A stretch of DNA of 62,231 nucleotides from NCBI GenBank assembly GCA_024280015.1, contig JAJRQY010000124.1, positions 1 to 62,231 on the forward strand. Direction: 5' to 3'. Of this stretch, positions 27,059-36,238 are shown in pieces. The DNA is from Actinomycetes bacterium. Lineage in GTDB: Bacteria > Actinomycetota > Acidimicrobiia > Acidimicrobiales > SZUA-35. Position 1 is the first letter of the stretch; every line of letters starts with the position of its first letter. Under the pieces are notes generated by a model that ran no database searches, had not been told where the DNA came from, and saw only the letters and a list, made by a program, of their open reading frames with translations. The translations under genes were made by a program, and so were the position numbers.

Positions 27059-28180
27059 CTAGATGCGAGTCTCCAGCCAGCTCACGATCAGGTCGGTGAT
27101 CTGATTGCGAGCCCCAGATGGTTCTTCCAGATAGTGGTCACCGGGAATGAACTCGAGGGTCTTGTCCTCAGCAGCCAAGTTGTCATGAATGGTGTGAGCG
27201 TCGCACGGGTAGACGCCAGCGTCACCCATGCTTTGAATCACCAGTGATGGGACCTTGATTCTCTCCAGGTGCGGGACCCCCCGACACTGGGAGTATTCCA
27301 AACTCCACATGGACAACCAGGTTCGGAGCGTGCTGGTGAGGCCGATCCCATATGGGCTGTAATTGAAGACCTTGGGTGGCCCCAGGTAACAAACGCCAAC
27401 GTCTCGGTCACTGGGATCGATGCTGCCATCCAGATACCGAAGATCAGCCCAGGTGCGATACAAGTTGAAGGCCCGGTCCAAGCATCCGGCTTCAGTAACC
27501 CGTTCAAACTCTTCCAAGGCCCAGGCCGTAATCCGGTTGTTTCGCGCAACTTGGCCAGCCCGATACTTCTGAACGAAATCGGCCGAATAGGGCGGGCCGT
27601 TGTGGGGATTAAACATGTCCAGTTCCGGGTCCGCTGCTATTGGATCGGTTTCGTCCAACACGGAGGGATCGAACCAGTCAGTCAGTACTTCGGGGCGACC
27701 CGGGTGGGCATTGGTGGAGATATAAAGATCACCCGGCTCCAGGTCAAGAACAGCCTCGGGCAGTGTCCCACCGAGGATGGGCACAAGATTGGGGTCAATG
27801 GCTTGCGAGTGATAGGCCGCCATGAGCGATCCTCCGCCGGAGTTGCCAAGCAGGACAACCTTCTCAACACCAGCCACCTCACGCAGCCAGCGAACCCCAA
27901 CACCAATATCGATCAGGGCATGGTCCAGGCTGAAGTAAGCCTCGCGTCCTCGAAACCGGGTGTTCCAACCAAGGAAGCCAAAGCCACGTTCGGCCAGAAG
28001 TGGCGCCATGTAGTGCTCAGAGAAGTCGACGTTGTAATGGCTAGCGATAAAGGCAACCTTGGGCTGGGTACCAGTAGCCACGTGATACAAGCCTTGGGTT
28101 GGCATATAGCCAGCACCATTTCGTCCAGCCGTTGGTGAAGGCAAGGACACGAACTGACGTTCAATCGTCGGGCGTTCCAT
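27059..28180 (-). CDS. Alpha/beta hydrolase
   Basis: About 373 residues. The oxyanion region is VAFIASHYNVDFSEHY, the nucleophile elbow LLGNSGGGSLMA (Ser near residue 115), the acid lies near IQSMGDAGVYP, and the His in IPGDHYLEEP. An insertion between the elbow and the acid forms a large lid. Its ATG overlaps the stop of the VOC protein (ATGA), so the two are coupled. No signal peptide. Probably an esterase acting on the same pathway as the VOC enzyme. Confidence 0.8.
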   Translation of the reverse strand: MERPTIERQFVSLPSPTAGRNGAGYMPTQGLYHVATGTQPKVAFIASHYNVDFSEHYMAPLLAERGFGFLGWNTRFRGREAYFSLDHALIDIGVGVRWLREVAGVEKVVLLGNSGGGSLMAAYHSQAIDPNLVPILGGTLPEAVLDLEPGDLYISTNAHPGRPEVLTDWFDPSVLDETDPIAADPELDMFNPHNGPPYSADFVQKYRAGQVARNNRITAWALEEFERVTEAGCLDRAFNLYRTWADLRYLDGSIDPSDRDVGVCYLGPPKVFNYSPYGIGLTSTLRTWLSMWSLEYSQCRGVPHLERIKVPSLVIQSMGDAGVYPCDAHTIHDNLAAEDKTLEFIPGDHYLEEPSGARNQITDLIVSWLETRI

Positions 28181-28728
28181 CAGGCCACCGTCGCGGTGCC
28201 CGCATCTTTCCTCGAACCCTCACCAATTTCCGCAGCCGGCAAGCGAAGCAATCGGAGGGCCTCCTCTTCGCTCTGGGCGAAATCAGCCGGGTCAGTGGTG
28301 ACGCAGTATTCGACCATGATTCCGTTGGGGTCATCCAGATAGATGGAGGTGCACCAGCCATGGTCGATGGTCAAAATCTCTTCATGCCCATTGTCGCGAA
28401 TCTCCGCCGTCTTGGCCTCTAACTCCTCCAGGGTGTCGAGCTTGAAGGCAATGTGATTGGCCCAGTTCGGCAATCCAAGACCGGTCGAGATTGCCGTCTT
28501 GTAGTCCTCGTCCTCTCCACAATCCTCTAGAGCGAAGAAGGCAATGGCCTCGCCGTTGCCGAGACCAAAGAAGAAGTGGCGGAAGTGGCCCTCGCCGTGG
28601 AGGTGGTTCTCGGCATGAATCAGGGGCATACCAAGTTTCTTGGTGTAAAAGTCGAGAGTGGCCTCAATATCACGGGTGGTGTAGGCCGCGTGATGGAGCC
28701 CTTTCGATTGGATCCTCCTGGTCGTCAT
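28180..28728 (-). CDS. VOC-family protein (glyoxalase/extradiol dioxygenase fold)
   Basis: About 182 residues from the ATG at 28728, preceded by an AAGGAG ribosome site; Met codons at 28743 and 28773 are less well placed. The first beta-alpha-beta unit KGLHHAAYTTRDIEATLDFYTKKLGMPL carries a metal-ligand His, the second is NHIAFKLDTLEELEAK, and YLDDPNGIMVEYC supplies the last Glu. The set H...H...E fits metal-dependent glyoxalase-like or ring-cleavage enzymes. It starts a two-gene operon with the hydrolase. Confidence 0.82.
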   Translation of the reverse strand: MTTRRIQSKGLHHAAYTTRDIEATLDFYTKKLGMPLIHAENHLHGEGHFRHFFFGLGNGEAIAFFALEDCGEDEDYKTAISTGLGLPNWANHIAFKLDTLEELEAKTAEIRDNGHEEILTIDHGWCTSIYLDDPNGIMVEYCVTTDPADFAQSEEEALRLLRLPAAEIGEGSRKDAGTATVA

Positions 28729-28987
28729 CCTCTTCTCCTTCATATTGTCGCTGGTCAAATTGTCACTAGCCAAGCGCTTCTCTGATCGACCCTACATCGA
28801 CCCGACCTGCCCCAAGTAATCCAATCGAACCCTCCCAACCGAGCCAAACCCCTTGAAACCAGGCGTCCTCTAGCAAGGGAATTGTTCACTGGGTAGTCGT
28901 GTTCACGTCGTGTGAGTTCGTTGCTGGCACTAGAGCGTCCAGCGCGGGGATGATCCAGGAGACGGTCAACGAAGTGCAAGCAAACCG

Positions 28988-30067
28988 GTGAAGCGCAATG
29001 ATCTCATTTCCTGGTCCTTGTCGGGCATTGCCACCATTGTTTGGCTGGTCGTTGTCCTATCATTCGGCTTTCTTGACCGGGTAGTCGACAACTGGGAAGC
29101 GACACTCACCATGGTGTTCGGAAGCTTTCTGGCCGGCTCTTCACCCGAGGGTGGCGGGGCGGTGGCGTTCCCGGTATTCACCAAGGCAATGGGTGTGCCT
29201 GGCCCGATCGCCCGCACCTTCGGACTGTCCATCCAGGCCGTTGGCATGACCATGGCTGTCATCTCCATCTACCTAAGTCGCCGACCTATCCATGTGCGGG
29301 CAGCCGTCATGGGCTCGATCTCGGCCATTGTTGGGTTCTTGGCCGCCGTCTTCTTATTCGGTGAACCAGATGAGGTTTTCTGGCCGAGTTCCATCGGGCC
29401 AGCCTGGGCTAAGGCCACCTTCAGCATCGTGTTGGCCACCACCTCGTTCCTGATGATCCGCCATCTCCGGGCCGACCCCAAGGACCACACAAGCCTGCGC
29501 TGGACGCCACGCTATGACCTCGGTGTGGTACTCGTGAGTCTGGCCGGCGGAGTCTTGTCCTCCCTCACTGGCACCGGAGCGAACATCTTGCTCTTCCTCT
29601 TCCTCCTGGTGTTAGCCGACCTTGACCCGCGTATTGCGTTGCCAACGGCTCTCACTGTCATGACCGCTGTATCCATTGTCGGGTTCGTCTTGTTCGCCGT
29701 CGTTAATCGCCAGCTGGATGTGGTGGTCGAAGCGGGTCGTGTCGTCAATGTCGGCGGAAACGTCACCGATCTAGATGCCACCAACTCTGACCTCCTGGGA
29801 TTGTGGCTGGCTGCGATCCCCGTTGTGGTTTGGGGCGCACCACTTGGTTCTTTGGTTGCCTCACGGGTGAAAGAGGAACACCTGGTCGGATTCGTTGCCG
29901 TGCTGGCTGGTGTTGAGGTGTTCACCACCTTCATCCTGGTTCACGAACTCCGAACCGAGCTTTCACTCATCACTTATCTGGCTGTCGGCTTGCTATTCCT
30001 GCCGACATTCTGTGTTGTCTGCCAAAGGCATCGGTTCCGTCTGTTCGACACCGAGCCGTTGATCTAG
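28988..30067 (+). CDS. TauE/SafE-family sulfite/organosulfur exporter-like membrane protein
   Basis: About 359 residues from GTG 28988, with about 8-9 hydrophobic spans. The internal repeats SFLAGSSPEGGGAVAFPVF and LAGGVLSSLTGTGANILLF carry the Gly-rich signature shared by the two halves of TauE/SafE carriers. These transport sulfoacetate, sulfite or sulfonate-derived anions, though most are untested. It is divergent from the VOC/hydrolase operon and convergent with the nucleoside transporter genes. Confidence 0.82.
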   Translation: MKRNDLISWSLSGIATIVWLVVVLSFGFLDRVVDNWEATLTMVFGSFLAGSSPEGGGAVAFPVFTKAMGVPGPIARTFGLSIQAVGMTMAVISIYLSRRPIHVRAAVMGSISAIVGFLAAVFLFGEPDEVFWPSSIGPAWAKATFSIVLATTSFLMIRHLRADPKDHTSLRWTPRYDLGVVLVSLAGGVLSSLTGTGANILLFLFLLVLADLDPRIALPTALTVMTAVSIVGFVLFAVVNRQLDVVVEAGRVVNVGGNVTDLDATNSDLLGLWLAAIPVVVWGAPLGSLVASRVKEEHLVGFVAVLAGVEVFTTFILVHELRTELSLITYLAVGLLFLPTFCVVCQRHRFRLFDTEPLI

Positions 30068-30102
30068 TTCCGCCTAGGCAGACCTATTGCGCGCCTGGAC
30101 AC

Positions 30103-31434
30103 CTATTGCGAGGCCTGGAACGGTTTGCCTTCAGCCGCTGGCGGAGTGGCTCTCCCCACTAATCCCGCAACCACCAGGATGGTGATGGCGAAGGGCAGCA
30201 TCTGCCAGAACTCACTCGGAATTTCAAAGCCGGCGATGTCGACCTTGAGGAACTGGAGTCTGGTCTGCAATGCGTCGGCATAGCCAAATAGCAGGGCGCC
30301 AGCAAACGCTCCCCAGGGTGTCCACTTGCCAAAGATCATGGCGGCCAAAGCAATGAAGCCAGCCGCGTTGGTCATATTGTCCTCGAACCGCGCCGAGGAT
30401 TCCAGCGAGAACCAGGCTCCGGCCAGTCCAGCAATGAAGCCGCCGAGTACCACCGACATGTAGCGGGTGCGAATCACATTGATGCCGACTGTCTCGGCCG
30501 CGTGAGGATCTTCACCACAGGCTCGAACCCGCAAGCCCCATGGGGTCTTGAACATGACTAGCCAGGTGAGGAAGACCACCAGGTACATGGCGAAATTGAT
30601 CGGTTGGCCAACGAAGAGCTGATCTCCAATCACTGGAATCTTGCTCAACAGCGGGATACCGAAAGAAGGTGTTGCCACACCAGTCCCAACTCCGGACTTC
30701 ACAATCACCTGGGATCGAAGGAAGCCCGTCAAGCCCAAAGCGAGCAGATTGATCACCACGCCAGCAATGATCTGGTTGATACCAAAGCGGATGGAGAGCA
30801 CCGCCAACAAGAGAGCAAAAAGTCCGCCAACAAGGATGGCAACCAACACCGAAAGCCACAAGGCCCAGCGCTCTGCTCCATCACCGACCAAGGCGTAGGT
30901 CATGTAGGCGATGCCGGCGGCGCCAAGCATGGTTCCTTCAATACCGATATTGATGATGCCAACTCGCTCTGACCACAAGCCCGTCATCGAACCCAAGGCG
31001 ATCGGTGTGGCTAGAAAGAGCGATGACACCAACAAGTTCACGACATTGGTGCCAGAAAGATCGGACCTACCCAGGGCCATAGCCAGAATTAGCAGCGGCA
31101 TGAAGGCAACACCGGCAATGGCGGCGAATCGGGTCCATGACCCAAGGCGATCTCGCAGGACAGTGAGGAAACCAACAAGGATATAGAAGGCTCCGGCGAG
31201 CCCAACAAAGGTTGGGGGTTTGAACTCGAACTGGACCGGGTCCGGTGGCTTGTTCAACCGGAAGGCCCGAGTCTCATCAATGAGGTTCGGGGCGACGAAG
31301 ATCAGAAGCACCAGGCCGAGCAGAACAAGGGCTGCCCCGAAGTAGTAGTGCTTAGTCGACGATTGGCCAGGACGAGATACTCGTTTCTGACTCACTGATC
31401 GTCCCGCATTGACTGAATCCGCTGCAGAACTCAT
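30103..31434 (-). CDS. Nucleoside ABC transporter permease (second permease)
   Basis: About 443 residues, the last gene of the importer operon. After a polar N-terminus come about 10 membrane spans. The core LWSERVGIINIGIEGTMLGA is the conserved permease motif of the BMP-type nucleoside importers (NupP/NupQ of Bacillus, RnsD of Streptococcus). ACGEDPHAAETVGINV is the cytoplasmic loop that contacts the ATPase. It overlaps the preceding permease gene (ATGA). Confidence 0.9.
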   Translation of the reverse strand: MSSAADSVNAGRSVSQKRVSRPGQSSTKHYYFGAALVLLGLVLLIFVAPNLIDETRAFRLNKPPDPVQFEFKPPTFVGLAGAFYILVGFLTVLRDRLGSWTRFAAIAGVAFMPLLILAMALGRSDLSGTNVVNLLVSSLFLATPIALGSMTGLWSERVGIINIGIEGTMLGAAGIAYMTYALVGDGAERWALWLSVLVAILVGGLFALLLAVLSIRFGINQIIAGVVINLLALGLTGFLRSQVIVKSGVGTGVATPSFGIPLLSKIPVIGDQLFVGQPINFAMYLVVFLTWLVMFKTPWGLRVRACGEDPHAAETVGINVIRTRYMSVVLGGFIAGLAGAWFSLESSARFEDNMTNAAGFIALAAMIFGKWTPWGAFAGALLFGYADALQTRLQFLKVDIAGFEIPSEFWQMLPFAITILVVAGLVGRATPPAAEGKPFQASQ

Positions 31435-32603
31435 GAGGCCTCCACCGTGGACGAGGCGGCGAACTCATTTCCGGTCTCAACCTTCACTCGGAAGATGTAG
31501 CGAACAATGGCATCGGCGGCAACCAACAAGAGAACCAGTGCTTGGATGATCCGTACTACGTCGATGGACACATCAGCCTCTTGCTGCATCAGGGGGGCGC
31601 CGGACAACATAGAGCCCCACATGATGGCAGAGAAGATGATCGGTATCGGTTTCGCTCGAGCCAGCAAGGCAATGGCGATGCCGTCAAAGCCCATGCCAGC
31701 GAAGGTTCCTGGCTGGAAGGTCCCACTGGTACCGGACACCTCTGAGGCCGCGGCCAGGCCAGCCATCGCACCGGACAAGGCCATGACCAGAACGATGGTC
31801 TTGTTCACCGAAATACCGGCATACTTAGCTGCTCCGGGGTTCAGGCCAACGGTGTTCACCTCGAAGCCAAAACTCGTTCGGTCCAGCAGCAAGGCCATGG
31901 CGATCGCAGCCAGTACCAAGAGGACGAGACCGAGGTGCAGGTTCGGCTGACTGGAATCAAGGAACGTGGGAAGCCGGGCCCCTTCGGCGATGGGACGGGT
32001 TCGGGGAGCCGTGCTCTCAATATCGCGCAACACCACGGGTTTCTGTGAGCTGACCAGCCAGCGGACTCCGAAGAGGCCAATGGAGTTCAACATGATGGTG
32101 GTGATGACCTCATGGGCTCCAGTCTTGGCCCGCAGAAGACCCGGGATTGCTCCCCAGATTCCACCACCAAGCATTCCAGCCAGAATCACGATCGGTATGG
32201 CGATGATGGCGGGCATGTCAGCCATCCAGGCCCAGGTCCCTACCCAGGCTGCGCTAACGCCACCAAGAAGGAGCTGGCCTTCAGCTCCAATATTGAACAA
32301 TCCAGCACGAAAGGCTACGGCCAGCGCCAGAGCCGAGCCAATGAAGGGAACCGAGCGAGCAATGGAGCCAGCAATTCGATCAGGACTTCCAAACATCCCC
32401 TTCAGCAGATAGCCGTAGGCGGTGAAGGGGTTCACCCCGACGATGGCAATCAAGACGCCCCCGACCAGAACGGCAAGGATCAGGGCATAGAACGGCACAA
32501 GGATTGGTTGCAGGCTGAAGGCCCGAGTGATCTTCTTCGACGCCGCCCCGTTTGGTGCCGCCCCGTTTGGTGCCGCCCCGTTTGGTGCCGCCCCGTTTGT
32601 CAC
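31431..32603 (-). CDS. Nucleoside ABC transporter permease (first permease)
   Basis: About 390 residues from GTG 32603. The first 21 residues are a fourfold N-G-A-A-P repeat encoded by a 15-base DNA repeat; the conserved permease begins after it (LVPFYALILAVLVGG). The motif AFRAGLFNIGAEGQLLLGG is the hallmark of this importer family. Its ribosome site lies in an 8-base tandem repeat, and three GTG triplets precede the coding region in different frames; only the last is open. Partner of the other permease and the double ATPase. Confidence 0.9.
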   Translation of the reverse strand: MTNGAAPNGAAPNGAAPNGAASKKITRAFSLQPILVPFYALILAVLVGGVLIAIVGVNPFTAYGYLLKGMFGSPDRIAGSIARSVPFIGSALALAVAFRAGLFNIGAEGQLLLGGVSAAWVGTWAWMADMPAIIAIPIVILAGMLGGGIWGAIPGLLRAKTGAHEVITTIMLNSIGLFGVRWLVSSQKPVVLRDIESTAPRTRPIAEGARLPTFLDSSQPNLHLGLVLLVLAAIAMALLLDRTSFGFEVNTVGLNPGAAKYAGISVNKTIVLVMALSGAMAGLAAASEVSGTSGTFQPGTFAGMGFDGIAIALLARAKPIPIIFSAIMWGSMLSGAPLMQQEADVSIDVVRIIQALVLLLVAADAIVRYIFRVKVETGNEFAASSTVEAS

Positions 32604-32620
32604 CTTGTCACCTTGTCACT
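32542..32620. repeat. 15-base coding repeat followed by 8-base repeat at a ribosome site
   Basis: GCCGCCCCGTTTGGT occurs three times (32542-32556, 32557-32571, 32572-32586) plus a 13-base fourth copy, encoding the Ala/Pro/Asn/Gly N-terminus of the permease. Immediately next, TTGTCACC occurs twice plus a near copy (32597-32620); on the minus strand this repeats GTGACAAG and supplies the ribosome-site-like AAGG and candidate start codons. Confidence 0.9.
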
Positions 32621-34176
32621 CACCGGCTGCTCCCTCGGTGCTCGCTTCCGTCAGTCCTGGCCTCATCGATGGTGCCGCCAGCCATCAAGATCCCCAACGT
32701 TTCTCGGGTCGCTCCCGCCGCCTCGACAACACCAACCATCTTTCCCTGATACATGACTCCGACTCGGTCTGAAAGCGACATGATCTCGTCAAGCTCCGCC
32801 GAGACCAGCAACACAGCTACCCCAGAATCTCGTAGGGCAATGATCTGCTCATGGATGAACTGGATGGATCCAACATCGAGCCCGCGAGTGGGTTGGGCCA
32901 CCAGCATCAGTTTCGGATCCTGGCTTAGTTCTCGGGCGATGATGGTTTTTTGGCGATTGCCGCCGGACAGGCTGGAAGTGAGGGTGTCCATAGACGGGGT
33001 ACGGACATCGAACATCTGGATGAGGCGTTCTGCCTCGGCCCGAATGGCTCCCATCTGACGGACGCCGCGTTTGACGAACGGGGCCTTGAAGTAGCGGTTG
33101 AGGACGAGGTTGTCATAGATCGGGTACTCACCGACAACACCGTGCTTCTCTCGATCCTCGGGAATATGGGCAACACCCAGTTCGGAGATTTGTCGAGGCG
33201 ACATGGAGGTGACATCGACGCCAAGCATCTGGACCCGGCCGCCATCTATCTTGTGCATTCCGGCTAGGGCCTCCACCAGCTCACGTTGGCCGTTCCCCTG
33301 CACTCCGGCTATGCCGAAGATCTCACCGGCCCGCACCTCCAGATCGATTCCGGCGACCGCTGGAAGCCCGCGTGTGTCCGACACTTGCAGATGGCTCACG
33401 ACTAGAGCCGTCTCACCCGGTTCGGCTGGAGTCTTGTCAACCTGCAAAGTGACGTCGTGGCCGACCATGAGATTAGCCAACGATTGCTGAGTCGATGTGG
33501 AAGGTTCAGCCGTGCCGACAACGGTGCCGGACCGCATCACCGTGATTTTGTCGGCAACCGCCAGTACCTCTCGCAGCTTATGGGTGATGAAGATGATGGA
33601 CTTTCCCTGCTGTACCAGGGACTGCACAACCTCAAAGAAGTCATCTACTTCGCCAGGGGTGAGTACTGCTGTCGGCTCGTCCAGAATGAGAATGTCGGCC
33701 TCGCGATAGAGGGCCTTGATCAGTTCGACTCGTTGTTGCTCACCTACTGACAGATCGCCAACCTTGGCGTCTGGGTCAACATGGAGGCCGTAGCGTTTCC
33801 CGAGATCAAGGATTATCGATCGGGCCGCATCCAGATCAAGCAGCTTTCCCTTGGTGGTTTCACTGCCAAGAATCACGTTCTCCGCAACCGTGAACACCGG
33901 GATCAGCTGGAAATGCTGGTGCACCATGCCAATGCCAGCAGCAATGGCATCTCGAGAGTTCTCGAACGAGACCTCTTCGCCATCCACCTCGATGGTGCCA
34001 TTGTCCGGCTGATAGAGGCCGAACACGATGTTCATCAGGGTGCTCTTGCCTGCCCCGTTCTCCCCCAGCAAGCAGTGGATCTCTCCCTTCATCAGGGTGA
34101 AGTCAACCGCGTCGTTAGCTACGACACCGGGAAACGTCTTCCTGATGTTGCGTACTTCGAGGACCGGTGTTGTCAT
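32620..34176 (-). CDS. Nucleoside ABC transporter ATP-binding protein (two ATPase domains)
   Basis: About 518 residues from the ATG at 34176, which starts directly before VLEVRNIRKTFPG; the frame is open to 34269 without family-like sequence. First domain: Walker A GENGAGKST, signature LSVGEQQRVE, Walker B ILILDEPTAVL. Second domain: degenerate GVQGNGQREL, signature LSGGNRQKTI and AQPTRGLD. The double domain with an imperfect second site is usual for sugar and nucleoside importers. It lies 16 bases from the first permease gene. Confidence 0.92.
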   Translation of the reverse strand: MTTPVLEVRNIRKTFPGVVANDAVDFTLMKGEIHCLLGENGAGKSTLMNIVFGLYQPDNGTIEVDGEEVSFENSRDAIAAGIGMVHQHFQLIPVFTVAENVILGSETTKGKLLDLDAARSIILDLGKRYGLHVDPDAKVGDLSVGEQQRVELIKALYREADILILDEPTAVLTPGEVDDFFEVVQSLVQQGKSIIFITHKLREVLAVADKITVMRSGTVVGTAEPSTSTQQSLANLMVGHDVTLQVDKTPAEPGETALVVSHLQVSDTRGLPAVAGIDLEVRAGEIFGIAGVQGNGQRELVEALAGMHKIDGGRVQMLGVDVTSMSPRQISELGVAHIPEDREKHGVVGEYPIYDNLVLNRYFKAPFVKRGVRQMGAIRAEAERLIQMFDVRTPSMDTLTSSLSGGNRQKTIIARELSQDPKLMLVAQPTRGLDVGSIQFIHEQIIALRDSGVAVLLVSAELDEIMSLSDRVGVMYQGKMVGVVEAAGATRETLGILMAGGTIDEARTDGSEHRGSSR

Positions 34177-34219
34177 ACAGGTGTGCTCATGCTGTCTCCA
34201 GAGCCGCCTAGGTACTTCC

Positions 34220-34235
34220 AAGACCGGCCGGTCTT
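34220..34235. promoter_or_regulatory. Perfect 16-bp palindrome between binding-protein and ATPase genes
   Basis: AAGACCGGCCGGTCTT reads the same on both strands. It lies 44 bases upstream of the ATPase start and could be an operator or an RNA hairpin. No matching copy was noticed elsewhere in the cluster. Confidence 0.45.
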
Positions 34236-34250
34236 CACAGGCGGAAAACT

Positions 34251-34287
34251 GGCCCTGCTGGCAGAACACAATTCCACCAGCAGGGCC
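34251..34287 (-). terminator. Intercistronic 11-bp hairpin after the binding-protein gene
   Basis: GGCCCTGCTGG (34251-34261) pairs perfectly with CCAGCAGGGCC (34277-34287) around a 15-base loop, beginning 15 bases past the binding-protein stop. Such partial terminators or stabilising hairpins commonly let the binding protein be made in excess over the membrane parts. Confidence 0.6.
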
Positions 34288-34301
34288 TCAGACAAATTGA
34301 C

Positions 34302-35579
34302 CTAGTCGCAGAAGGACCCTTCACCAATGAACAGGCCATCGACGCCACAAACTCCAGTGTCGATACTGCCATCAGCCAACCCGGCACGGGCGGCCTCTAC
34401 GGCTGCCGCAGCTTCAGGCGTTACTGCTGCATCGTGGAACGGGGCATAGGTAATACCGAGATTCTCTGCCGTCAGGATGGACATGCCGCCGGTGAAGCTT
34501 CCGTCTATCGCAGCGACAATGTTGCGGAAGACACCAAGGTCGACGCGCTTCATAGCCGAGCTGATCAACTGTTCAGCTCCAGGAGCAGAACCACCATTGA
34601 AGGTGGTGAAGTACTCATCCTGGTCAACACCAATGGCCCATGCTCCGGACTCAGCAGCCGACTTGACGGCTCCGGATCCGGTTGGTCCACCGGCACCCAT
34701 GATGACGTCGGCTCCCTCGCCAATGAACTGCTGGGCGTCAGATGCACCCTTGGCTGGGTCGCCGAAGGACTCGTTGTAGACACTGAGCACGGTGACATCA
34801 GGGTTGACCGATGCTGCGCCGACAGTGAAGCCGTTCACGAAGCGCACGACGGGCGGCACGTCTTCACGGCCAGCAACGATTCCGACCACACCGGTTTCAC
34901 TCATCGCGGCCGCTAGTGCGCCAGCCATATAGCCACCCTCATGCTCTTGGAAGAGCACGCCGATGTAGTTGGCAGGGAACTCGGGCTGGAAGTGATCGAC
35001 ACCAATGAACAGTACGTCGGGGTTGGCGGTTGCTGCCTCGAGTGTGGCTGAGGCCAGAAGGAAACCGACAGTCACAATGACGTTCGGCTCAGCTTCCAGC
35101 GCCGTAGCAATATTGGATTCGTAGTCTGCTTCGGATGCGGTCTCGATGAAGCTGGTTTCAAATCCGTAGCAGTCTGCGGTTGCTTGCATGCCGTCATAGG
35201 CAAACTGATTGAACGTACCGTCATCGATCTTGCCAAGGTCGGTGACCAGGATGACGTTGAAACCTTCGGGAACATCAAGGTCGCCGGTTGCCGCACACTC
35301 TTGTTCCATAGTGACCTGGGCTGCAGCAGCGCCGTCGTCAGTCATGGCGTCTTCGCCATCAGCATGATCATCATCAGCCATGGCATCTTCGCCATCGTCG
35401 GCAGGCGCCGTGGTTTCGGTATCACCCGCAGCGACGGTGGTTTCCGATGTCGTTCCATCGCTGGATGAGCTGCCGCCGCAGGCGGCCGCAACCATTCCGA
35501 AGGCTGCGAGAATGGCAATCAGGCGAACGATTCCGCCCAGTCGGCGGGGCTCAAGCCCGCTAGTAGTTGATCGTTTCAT
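34302..35579 (-). CDS. BMP-family nucleoside-binding lipoprotein
   Basis: About 425 residues from the ATG at 35579, with a GAGGAGAG ribosome site. A lipoprotein signal ends MVAAACGGSS, then an acidic Thr/Asp/Met linker to about residue 85. The domain has the family motifs FNVILVTDLGKIDDGTFNQFAYDGM (catching the nucleoside) and IGVDHFQPEFPANYIGVLFQEHEGGYMAG, then VGIVAGREDVPPVVRFVNGF. BMP proteins bind purine and pyrimidine nucleosides outside the membrane. It is the first gene of the importer operon and diverges from the cupin/SDR/phosphorylase genes. Confidence 0.92.
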   Translation of the reverse strand: MKRSTTSGLEPRRLGGIVRLIAILAAFGMVAAACGGSSSSDGTTSETTVAAGDTETTAPADDGEDAMADDDHADGEDAMTDDGAAAAQVTMEQECAATGDLDVPEGFNVILVTDLGKIDDGTFNQFAYDGMQATADCYGFETSFIETASEADYESNIATALEAEPNVIVTVGFLLASATLEAATANPDVLFIGVDHFQPEFPANYIGVLFQEHEGGYMAGALAAAMSETGVVGIVAGREDVPPVVRFVNGFTVGAASVNPDVTVLSVYNESFGDPAKGASDAQQFIGEGADVIMGAGGPTGSGAVKSAAESGAWAIGVDQDEYFTTFNGGSAPGAEQLISSAMKRVDLGVFRNIVAAIDGSFTGGMSILTAENLGITYAPFHDAAVTPEAAAAVEAARAGLADGSIDTGVCGVDGLFIGEGSFCD

Positions 35580-35767
35580 AAGGTATCTCTCCTCGGTTTT
35601 GAACACGCAGACATGATCATTGATCCAACATGGGATTTGGTGTTGCCCACCTGTTCCAGTTTCTCCCAATTCGAGCGATCCTACTCGTTGTCCAGGGTGC
35701 CGTGACGTGTCGAAGGTCCATTGACGTGTTTGGGGCAGCGATCGGCAAACAGCGATACGTTGCCATC

Positions 35768-36238
35768 ATGATGACTGGTCCTGAGGTTGCAGAACTCCTC
35801 AAGCTCAAGCCGTTGCCAGACGAGGGGGGCCTGTGGGCGCAAACCTGGCTGGATGAGGCTGGCTCCGGGATCTACTTCCTGATGCAGGAGGGCGACTTCT
35901 CGGCCCTCCACCGACTCACCGGCCCAGAATTGTGGCACCACTATGGCGGCGCACCAGTCCAGATGCTGCTGTTGGATCCAGATACCGAATCACATTCTCT
36001 CTTTGTTCTTGGTGATGATCTCTTGGCTGGCCAGCGCCCATTTTACGGCGTCGGACCCGGGGTTTGGATGGGGGCACGGACCATGGGTGAATGGTCGCTG
36101 GTAGGAACAACCATGGCCCCGCCCTATCACTCCGACGGTTTTGAGTTGGGATCATCCGAAGACCTGGCCAAACGTTTCCCTTCAGCAGCCGCACTGATTC
36201 CTTCCTTCACCAGAGCTGAGGCCGCAAACCATGACTGA
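35768..36238 (+). CDS. DUF985-type cupin protein
   Basis: About 156 residues from the paired ATG codons at 35768/35771. GLWAQTWLDEAGSGIYFLMQEGDFSALHRL and ELWHHYGGAPVQMLLLD are the two cupin strands of the DUF985 family, with metal-binding Glu/His. PYHSDGFELGSSEDLAKRFP closes the barrel. Members of the family may isomerise or epimerise small sugars, but this is not established. It overlaps the following SDR by eight bases, at the head of the nucleoside-catabolic genes. Confidence 0.78.
   Translation: MMTGPEVAELLKLKPLPDEGGLWAQTWLDEAGSGIYFLMQEGDFSALHRLTGPELWHHYGGAPVQMLLLDPDTESHSLFVLGDDLLAGQRPFYGVGPGVWMGARTMGEWSLVGTTMAPPYHSDGFELGSSEDLAKRFPSAAALIPSFTRAEAANHD

Noticed and set aside
27269-28138. 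Plus-strand frame of 289 codons opposite the alpha/beta hydrolase
   Set aside because: Antisense shadow; the minus strand has a full catalytic triad and a coupled neighbour.
32597-32620. Start of the permease at the first or second GTG of the 8-base repeat
   Set aside because: Both run into an in-frame TGA within three codons; only the third GTG is open.
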